Shown: positions 54,545 through 64,000 of the stretch, one piece after another
How positions within the stretch are numbered: position 1 is the stretch's first letter
How the letters are laid out: each line of letters starts with the position of its first letter
DNA from: Raphanus sativus
Taxonomy: Eukaryota; Streptophyta; Magnoliopsida; Brassicales; Brassicaceae
NCBI RefSeq assembly: GCF_000801105.2
Contig: NC_079515.1
Span: 36,045,407-36,109,406 of the forward strand
Reading direction: 5' to 3'
DNA: 64,000 bases
Made by a program: the position numbers and the translations under genes
Notes under the pieces: generated by a model
The model's input: only the letters and a program-made list of their open reading frames with translations
Database searches by the model: none
Told to the model about the DNA's origin: nothing

Positions 54545-56877
54545 ATGGATGGTTCAGAGGATGGTTCTGTTCTTCACGAGCCTCCTGACCCCGAAGTGGT
54601 CGAAGTTGATCCAACTGTTCGATATATACGGGTACGAGGAACATGCCTAGAATGCTACTCTTTTACTCTCACATGGTTGTATTCTATAAAACCAAACATA
54701 GATCGATTAACTAAGATCCACATCTCTCTTGTCTTGTTTTACTTTTTTCATATGTGTAAGGTTTGAGTTATAGTATTATGGTTATTGATCTTTATGTTGG
54801 TTATCCATCTTTCAGTATAAAGAGGTTATAGGAAAAGGCGCATTCAAGACAGTGTATCCTTGTTCTCGGTTCATATAGATACTAGTTACATTCTGAGACG
54901 AGATTGTTCTTTGTAATCAGAAGCTCTCTTGTTGTTGTGTTCTCTATGTTCTTGGCACCTTTTTCTCGGTTTGTAATCTTTAACTCAGAAGATATCAGTT
55001 ACAAGGCCTTCGATGAAGTAGATGGGATTGAAGTAGCGTGGAACCAAGTACGAATAGATGATGTTTTGCAGTCACCAAACTCCCTGGAGCGTCTGTACTC
55101 TGAAGTGCGTCTTTTGAAATCATTGAAGCACAGTAATATTATTAGGTTCTATAACTCATGGATCGATGATAAGAACAAGACAGTGAACATCATAACTGAG
55201 CTTTTCACTTCAGGGAGTCTCAGAAGGTATGTATCTATCACCCAACACTTGTCTCCTCTTTATTGCTTCGTGTCATTTTGGAGCTTAAGTGCATCTCTAT
55301 TGGTTGTAGTTACCGTAAGAAACACAGAAAGGTGAACATGAAGGCTGTCAAGTGTTGGGCGAGACAGATTCTAATGGGTTTGAGATATCTCCACACACAA
55401 GAGCCACCCATTATACATAGGGATCTCAAGTGTGATAACATCTTTATAAATGGAAACCATGGAGAAGTGAAGATAGGTGATCTTGGTCTAGCCACTGTCA
55501 TGGAGCAAGCTAATGCCAAAAGTGTGATTGGTATAGTTTTCTTCACATTGCTTACTCTTTCTGCTTTTAACCAAAAACTTTGAAGTGTTTACTATGTTAC
55601 CAACAGGAACCCCAGAGTTCATGGCACCTGAGCTTTACGATGAGGACTACACCGAGCTGGCTGATATCTATTCATTTGGGATGTGTATGTTGGAGATGGT
55701 GACATTTGAATACCCTTACTGTGAATGCAAAAACTCTGCTCAGATATACAAGAAGGTCTCATCGGTGAGTTTAACTGCAATAGTCTCATTAGTTTGTTGA
55801 CCAAGATCTTAAACCTAATCTTGGTTCTTGTTGGTTTCAAGGGAATAAAACCTGCTTCACTCTCTAGGGTACAAGACCCTGAAGTAAAGCAGTTCATTGA
55901 GACATGCTTACTCCCTGCATCAGAGAGGTTATCAGCAAAGGAGCTTTTATTGGACCCTTTCCTTCAAGTGAATGGTTTAACGATGAACAACCCTTTACCG
56001 CTTCCTGACATTGTAATGCCCAAAGAAGGTGCGTTTGGAGAACGTTGTCTTATGTCTGAAGGCCCTCCTACAACACGGCGTAGTAGGTCAATGTCTATAG
56101 ATCTTGATGATGACAACAACCTGCCTATTGTTACCTTTTGCGACAACTCGGGATCTAGGTGTATTGAGGTTAGACGTGCGAAGAGAGGGAACTTCTTTGT
56201 CCTCAAGGGTGAAGAAAACGATGAACACTCTGTCTCGTTGATTCTTCGAATAGTAGATGAGAATGGTGAGGCGTTTTGGTTTCAGATCCAGTTAGGTTTC
56301 TGCTTTATGATGCTTAGTGTTTTAACGGTTTGTTGTTGTTGCAGGAAGAGTGAGGAACATTCATTTCTTGTTCTATCAAGAAGGTGATACTGCTTCAAAG
56401 GTGTCGAGTGAGATGGTTGAGCAGCTTGAGTTAACTGACCAGAACGTCTCGTTTATAGCCGAACTCATTGATATTCTCCTTGTCAACATGATACCCACAT
56501 GGAAAACTGATGTTACGGTCGATCATCTCATTCATTCCCAGCTGAATCAGAGCTCAAGAAGCCATCAGAGTGCACATAGACAAGAGGAGAGTGCTTTTCA
56601 CGACGCTTGTGAGTCGGTTCGTCACTCGTGGAACTCTGATTGTCGAAGATCAGAGGAGGAATATAAGCAGTGTGTGGATGGTGTTAAAGGAGAAGACATG
56701 AGCTCCAATCAAGAAGAAGCAGAGGAGGCAGTTGATCCGGTGAGGTTGAGAGAGGAACTGGAGGAGATAGAAGCTAAGTATCGGGAAGAGATGAAAGAGA
56801 TAGGAAGGAAAAGAGAAGAAGCAATAATGGAGTCAAAGAAAAGGTTGTCTCAGAAGAAGACTGAACAGGTTGGTTGA
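54545..56877 (+). CDS. WNK6: WNK (with-no-lysine) protein kinase, WNK6-like
   Basis: Seven exons (54545-54631, 54816-54853, 54999-55226, 55310-55530, 55607-55764, 55842-56265, 56345-56877) sum to 1689 nt, 562 residues. The kinase domain starts at about residue 30. The Gly loop GKGAFKTVY carries the catalytic Lys, and EVAWNQV lacks the usual subdomain II Lys, the WNK hallmark. [23 protein letters not shown] and [10 protein letters not shown] follow. After it come an OSR1-C-like segment ([34 protein letters not shown]), and a C-terminal coiled coil rich in Glu/Arg. Plant WNKs act in osmotic, clock and flowering-time signalling. Intron 2 (54854-54998) begins GTATCCTTGT and has CTTTAAC about 15 nt before the AG, suggesting a U12-type intron. 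Intact. Confidence 0.95.
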
Positions 56878-57310
56878 TTGAGTAGCTAAAGAACACACAA
56901 CAAAGAAGTCATCGGTGGTTTGTCTTTTTTTTCCTATTGTTTCTTGAGCGCAAAGAAAAGCACTCGTCTCCCTGAAAGTGTAGAAAGTTTCCTACAGGAT
57001 GAAGAGTGTCTCTGCTTACGGTTGTTTCTTAAATGGTCGCGGTTAAAGATTTTGGGTATATGGTCGGATGTTAAGAACCCAAGGATGATGTTAGAAAATG
57101 TCACGTTTCGTATCCTCTTTTTATTTTGTAGAAATATGATCAATGTAAAGATGAATTAAACGTATAACATTCAAGTCTTTGAAGAACACGCAAGTGCTTG
57201 ATAAAGCAGAGAAACAGGATGACAAAATCATAACAATCGATACACAATACCAAGGCAAGATCAGGCAAGAGACATCATAAGTAGCAGATGCCATTAACAG
57301 AAGTACATGA
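56878..57310. other. 3' flank of WNK6
   Basis: Should include the WNK6 3' UTR. No independent gene is recognised. Confidence 0.45.
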
Positions 57311-57439
57311 GCTCCAACCGAACCAGTAAGTCCGGAGGAAGAAGAGAAGTTCAGCCAAGTACCAGTAAAAGACGAGATAATAGCAAGGAGAAGAAAAGCA
57401 GCTGAAATAGAGAAATATGATTGGGTGGCAAATCAGTAA
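57311..57439 (+). pseudogene. unassigned coding-like fragment
   Basis: A 42-codon open stretch with protein-like composition (PVSPEEEEKFSQVPVKDEII, then ARRRKAAEIEKYDWVANQ, stop). There is no start codon, and the preceding sequence is frame-broken. It may be the last exon or relic of an unknown gene between WNK6 and RPL30. I do not recognise a family, and chance is possible at this length. Confidence 0.25.
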
Positions 57440-57707
57440 ATAACAACGACCGTTTTCATTTTCGTTTTGTATTTTTCCAATCTTTGTTAAGTTTGTTGGC
57501 TGAAGAATAAGTGAACAAGTCTATAGCAATTGGGAAAAAAAGTTAACCTAAAGTTTCATTTCATGCAACTGGTTCCATCAGTAGAGACGAAACTGTAATT
57601 AAGGAGTTTAAGAAAGAAACCAAACACATTCTGTCTTTTCCAAGAACACATTGCATAAAATCAAACAAAACATGGCTAAGACCGTAACAACCGAACAAAA
57701 CCAAAAA

Positions 57708-59495
<1,788 letters not shown>

Positions 59496-59548
59496 AACAC
59501 TTAGTTATGTTTTTTTTTTTTTTTTGGTCAAACACTTAGTTATGTTTT
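59496..59548. repeat. micro-insertion flanked by an 18-bp direct repeat
   Basis: AACACTTAGTTATGTTTT occurs at 59496-59513 and 59531-59548, around a T-run ending GGTCA. On the minus strand the insert reads TGACC-poly(A), like a LINE end with all upstream sequence missing. Confidence 0.65.
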
Positions 59549-59726
59549 CATTGAACCGTAATAGACAACTTAAAGAAAAATGTAGTATACATACATGCAT
59601 TTATATATGTGAAATAAATTAATAATAAATAATCGTTATAAAAACCTATTTGGTTATACGTACATAATCTTTCTCTAAATCTCACATTTTCTTAAGCAAA
59701 TATAAATTCTTGTCTTTTTAAAAAAA

Positions 59727-59768
59727 AATATCTGCTTGTCTTTTTTTTGTCGGCAATATCTGCTTGTC
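59727..59768. repeat. micro-insertion flanked by a 14-bp direct repeat
   Basis: AATATCTGCTTGTC at 59727-59740 and 59755-59768 flanks TTTTTTTTGTCGGC (minus strand GCCGAC-poly(A)). Confidence 0.6.
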
Positions 59769-59772
59769 AAGC

Positions 59773-59800
59773 AATGAGTTATTAAAAAAAAATGAGTTAT
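59773..59800. repeat. micro-insertion flanked by a 10-bp direct repeat
   Basis: AATGAGTTAT at 59773-59782 and 59791-59800 flanks TAAAAAAA. It lies five bases from the previous micro-insertion. Confidence 0.45.
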
Positions 59801-59992
59801 GTTTTTTAAAAATAAATTTTGGGTAAATTGATAGTACTCTTAACAGTTGACAAAAATAGTATTTTTAAAAATCGATCAATAAATAGAACGTAAACGAGTG
59901 TCAAATCAATCCGGGCGTGGCGGGTTGGGTTACTGGACACTCTGCATGACGAAGGCTATTATTATTTTTACGATTTTACGCTAATAAACCAA

Positions 59993-61014
59993 CCTTTGCG
60001 TGATTTTTTTTTTTTTTTTTTCGTCAAGGATTATATTAATAATATTGCAATGGGCCGAACCCAAAATTACACAGTCTAAGCCCACTATTACAAGGGCACA
60101 AGCCCATAACAAAAAGGCCACAAACCAGCCAGCTAAATGGGCCTACGCCTCAACCCAATATTGATCCGACGGCTTCGGCAGGACCACGCATCCAGTCCGC
60201 CTCAACAAGAACGATCTCCTCTGCAGTACGCCGTCGGCTCCACAACACCACCACTCGTTACGTCGGAGCTCAGAATCCTGCAGAGCCTCCGACTAAACCA
60301 TTTTTTCTCTTTTACGCTTTGCTTCTGCTACAGAGAGAAGCCTCGATCCAATCGAGCTCTCAACTGATTCAGAAAACCGTAAACCAAACTGATCTTCTCC
60401 GCCATGTCTTCACGCCAGCGGTTTCCATCGATACCTCCGACTTTGAACCCCATCAAACACTGGACATGCGAAGCGATAACCACAACTTTTCTTCCTTTGA
60501 CCCTCGTCACCGAAGCCGGAAAGCTTCATCGTCAACTGAGAAACCAACCGCCGTGACCCAAACACCATCTTAAACGGCACACCGCCGATGTAAAAACCAA
60601 AAAAAAATAAAAAATAAAAAAAGAAAATTGGTAGCTTTAACCCAAAAGACCTCGGGTTCTTAAACGGCAGTGCGGAACTTTGTGAGCTTCCGCCCTCCGT
60701 GAACAAGAGCCGGCGAAGGCGAAGACAATAGAGACTCCCCTTCCCGGAAACCGAAGGCGGCGACGGTGGATCTGTGCAAGCCTCCACCTCCCGCAAAACC
60801 GACGCCGACGGATCTAGGTAAGCCTCCGTCCCTCGGAACACAACCGCTAAGCTTGCAAAACGCTCCCTCTCCGCCGAAAACCTTCAAACTGACGCGTCGT
60901 AACTCCAAGAGCCGATCCACCGACAAGGGTAGACGCAGAACCAGAGATCGGACAAGGCGTACGATGAGCGGACGGCAAAGGAGGAGCACATACGGATCCT
61001 TTGCGTGATTTTTT
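59993..61014 (-). mobile_element. non-autonomous LINE-type retroposon, about 1 kb
   Basis: Direct repeats CCTTTGCGTGATTTTTT at 59993-60009 and 60998-61014 enclose a T-run (to 60020) followed by CGTCAAGGATTATATTAAT. On the minus strand the element therefore ends AATCCTTGACG-poly(A), like the LINE tail at 23888-23910. The 5' two thirds (60.1-61.0 kb) are C/G-rich with long open frames but no recognisable gag or reverse transcriptase, so it is an internally deleted or otherwise non-autonomous copy. Confidence 0.75.
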
Positions 61015-61693
61015 GGACTATCTTATTCACTCTTTCTATTTTTCTTTTTATTATTCTGTATTATATTTTACAAATATAAAATAGCTTCATGCACTATATA
61101 ATTATAATATAGTATATTTTTCATCCAATAATATAAGAATTAAGATACATATTTTTCTTCTTTTCATAGCTCATTGGTTGAACGAGTAAAAGATGACCCA
61201 CGGTGTTCTCTGGACGGTAATGAAGCTGTTGGCCTTTCTTTTTAAAATACCATGATTTTCCCAATTTCTTACCAATTAAACTTTACGAAATGCAATTATC
61301 AACAGCGTAAAACAGTTTAAAAAAAAATTATCAACAGCTTTGTATCAGAAATAAATAAATGATTAATTAGCTGAAAAATACTAAAGAAGTTAATTACGCA
61401 TTGAAGTAACGAGAATGTTGCATATAATTAATAGCTCATCACGTAAACTTTAATTACATCCAGACCTACTCACGATATATTTTACTTCTATTCTAAAGAG
61501 TTTACATAAACCAAAAAATAACAAAAAGATCGAGGAAATAATTAGAAGAGGTCAAACATCTGAAGCCCTACGTACATGTCAAAGCAAACATCAGAGATCG
61601 ATGAATGGTCTTCTACTGTTATCTTGTGTATGAGTGCATATTACATTATATTATATAAAGTACTCTAGGGAGAAAGAGAAAGACAGAGCGTGA
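61015..61693. other. AT-rich 3' flank of IDL4
   Basis: No gene seen. It contains the micro-insertion at 61294. Confidence 0.5.
61294..61338. repeat. micro-insertion flanked by a 13-bp direct repeat, plus orientation
   Basis: AATTATCAACAGC at 61294-61306 and 61326-61338 encloses GTAAAACAGTTTAAAAAAA, with an A-run before the second repeat as in a plus-strand retroposon tail. Confidence 0.55.
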
Positions 61694-61978
61694 TCACGGA
61701 GACAACAGGGCTTGTAGGCCAATGTCGTTGTGTTTTCTTGAAGGACCAGAAGCTGGAACAGGGAAGTGCCTTGGCAAGAACCCTAAGAAATGGCCTCTCC
61801 TCATAGTGTTTTTGTTGTGATCGTTATTGGGATTTGTATAGAAAACGCTTGATGGTGACGAGGCTCTTGAGGCGTCGCAGTGGAGAATGAAAAAGAAGCA
61901 GAGGATCATCAGAGGAAGAAGAGCTTGTGGGTTTACTAATGATCTTTTTCTCCAGTAATGTGGATATGTGGGAACCAT
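61694..61978 (-). CDS. IDL4: IDA-like signalling peptide precursor, IDL4-like
   Basis: Intronless, 94 residues. Signal peptide or anchor around residues 18-34 (QALLPLMILCFFFILHC), variable middle, and the conserved C-terminal EPIP region FPVPASGPSRKHN (72-84) followed by DIGLQALLSP. IDA/IDL peptides are cleaved, secreted and sensed by HAESA-type receptor kinases in cell separation and stress responses. The IDA core normally reads PIPxSAPSKRHN; here the Ala before PS is Gly. The start at 61978 gives the length I expect for IDL4. Position beyond RPL30 and WNK6 fits Arabidopsis IDL4. Confidence 0.92.
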   Translation of the reverse strand: MVPTYPHYWRKRSLVNPQALLPLMILCFFFILHCDASRASSPSSVFYTNPNNDHNKNTMRRGHFLGFLPRHFPVPASGPSRKHNDIGLQALLSP

Positions 61979-64000
61979 TTTTAGGATTCAAATCTGAATC
62001 AGAGGAAGAGATCAATAGGTGTGGTTTTTGTTTGTTTCAGTTTTGGGGAAGTGGGTTTTGGCTGAGGATTTTCGATGGAGTAAAAGATGGCAAGTGGTAC
62101 TGAGGTCAGCAGATACAGAGAGAGATGAGCTTTTGAAAGCAACCTCTTTTGAATAGGTCTCTCTTTGGCTGGAAACAATTATAATGGCCAACAGAACTAA
62201 ATAAAGGTAAAGGGAACTGAACATAATTTATTGCATTATACTTTTTAAATCATGAGCTGAAATATATATTAACATATAATTATAATCACTTGCGTAAATA
62301 TATATATTTTTTAGAAAAAAATGTTTCTCTTTTGCGTGGAAAATGTATCCCTTTTTATATAATAGAAAAAATCATAGATTTGGAATTTATTCTTTTATAT
62401 GCATGCAGTGTCAGGTGGCCCGGGGGGCATGAGAAGCAGACTATTAGGAAATAGATAGTATTAAAACGAAAAAGCGATAATATAGTATTTCTAGACATGT
62501 TTTTTTTGAACAGCTTTTAGACATGTTTAAACCTTTTTATTTCTTTAAAATTTCACTATGATACCATTTTTATGCTATAGCCTATATGTTACTTAAGAGT
62601 TCACTAAAAGGATTTTTCCACAATATCTGCTAATGTATTTGCCACACAGTTACCACTTCTAATCTCTCCATACCGAAAAGGTAAATGATTTGCCTTCAGC
62701 CAGTAGCTTTAAACGGTATGCTTATTTTTGTTGCAAACTTTAAAAAACGTATGTCGACATACTAAAACTAGTATACGTACTTCTTCTCACCGACTTCATG
62801 ATGTCATTTGTCTCTCAGATTTTGTAAATTCAATGTAACGTGAACTTGTATAAGAAATTAATTATATACATCCGGCGTAGTGTCCTATCCTATGCATACG
62901 TTACTTATATCACACAATGTTTTGCAGAAAATTGTTGAAATAATGCATTAAAAGTTTGAAACATACAAATGGTCAGAGAATTAATAGTTTATAATAGGAA
63001 TTTGGATGGTCAATAGAGAAAGGTTTTTGGGTCCTAGCTAGTCCCCAAAGTTAAGGTTAAGAAGATAGAAAGTGGGAACAAGTTCCTCTGTCCTTTTTAT
63101 TATATTCTCAGAGTCTGTTTCTTGTCTTTTGATTTTACTATAACTAATGTTGTTTTATTTGGTTAGTGCCACTTGTAGAGTCTGATGAGCCAACCATTTG
63201 CACAAGTGCTATTTCTTGTTGTCAACGATTAGACTCCAATTACTTAATTAACAAAGTTCATAATTTGACAAAGATAGAGAAACTTGGAACCGTTTGGCTT
63301 TATATATCCACTTAACAGTTAACACTATAAAGCATCAGCTCTCATAAAAACCGTATGAATTTCTCAAAAACTAATATACTGAAAGAAAATGTGTATGTAC
63401 GTGAGGAATCATTTCTATTATAGATTTTACTTCTCTTGATTACATATAACTGTAACCAAAAGATTTCCCGTATATTAAGGAACAAAAGGATGATCTTTAT
63501 TCCATAACATAAGCAAAAATAAATTGTTATGGAATTATGTGTAATCGCACGCGAATGAATTATCAGTATACATTATGTAACTTTACGGTTCCTCATCTTT
63601 TCCTCATCATCTTTCGTAATTACACGTAGCGTGTGAATATATTCATCATTAGCAATTTATAAACTTTATTCTATTAAAAAAGTTCTTTAAAGAATCACTC
63701 GATTCTGACCATTTCAAATGGTGGCTATATTTTTGTTTTAGTTTTTTAAAAATTTTAATTTTTATATTTGAGATTTTTTATTATCTTATTTATATTTAAT
63801 ATTAATTTAATTTGATATAATAATGTTTTAAATAAATAAAATACATAGTTGGATATAACACTTATTAATATACCATTTAATTTTATATTATAGTATTTTA
63901 AATAAATAAAATATATAATTAGATATAATACTTATCAATATGTCATGTTACTAATAGAACAAATTCTATTAAAAATTTATAATATCAGTGTCTTACAATA
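61979..64000. other. IDL4 upstream region to the window end
   Basis: AT-rich. The first ~250 bp are probably the IDL4 leader and promoter. No other gene is recognised; the last 300 bp are nearly pure A/T. Confidence 0.5.
62492..62528. repeat. micro-insertion flanked by an 11-bp direct repeat
   Basis: TAGACATGTTT at 62492-62502 and 62518-62528 flanks TTTTTTGAACAGCTT. Confidence 0.45.

Noticed and set aside
60137..61008. Plus- and minus-strand frames of 76-143 residues in the GC-rich retroposon body
   Set aside because: They overlap each other on both strands, contain no recognisable domain, and lie within the retroposon.

Overview
The window is nuclear DNA of a Brassicaceae plant, most probably a Brassica. 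It is AT-rich, its genes have many short GT-AG introns, and its proteins are nearly colinear with Arabidopsis thaliana chromosome 3 genes as I remember them: RABG3F (At3g18820), PLT5 (At3g18830), a PPR gene (At3g18840), a PLAA/DOA1 homologue (At3g18860), ATL65 (At3g18930), ATL77 (At3g18773), a bS6-like gene (At3g18760), WNK6 (At3g18750), RPL30C (At3g18740) and IDL4 (At3g18715). These locus assignments come from memory and were not checked by a search.

Layout: 0-5 kb holds tRNA-Thr(AGT), an intact RAB7 gene and a polyol/monosaccharide transporter with a one-base frameshift. 5-13 kb is gene-poor and carries three Stowaway-like MITEs, a Harbinger-like MITE and a PPR relic. 13.7-18.7 kb is an intact 21-exon PLAA/DOA1 gene. 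19.1-26.7 kb contains two apparently paralogous two-exon genes for small secreted peptides. The intron of the first is occupied by a LINE whose 5' part is inverted. 27.8-28.9 kb is ATL65. 30.1-34.4 kb is a complete Mutator-like element (MULE) with two convergent genes. A 100-N gap at 36.2 kb is followed by a truncated CACTA element up to 44.7 kb. 48.8-62 kb carries ATL77, bS6-like, WNK6, RPL30 and IDL4.

Relative to Arabidopsis, the left genes run in increasing locus order and the right genes in decreasing order. The switch lies between ATL65 and ATL77, in the interval holding the MULE, the gap and the CACTA element. It is either a real inversion or a scaffold orientation error.

The genes do not form one pathway. 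They cover vacuolar trafficking (RAB7), sugar/polyol uptake (PLT5), ubiquitin/CDC48 turnover (PLAA), ubiquitin ligation (two ATLs), translation (bS6-like, L30), osmotic/clock kinase signalling (WNK6) and peptide signalling (IDL4 and the two candidate peptide genes). The most interesting items are the peptide-gene pair with a shared C-terminal SxSxPA-like motif, the 5'-inverted LINE that duplicated a splice donor, a MULE carrying a GRF zinc-finger/membrane-anchor gene, two probable U12-type introns, and at least twelve tiny insertions flanked by direct repeats that look like poly(A)-tail-only retroposition scars.
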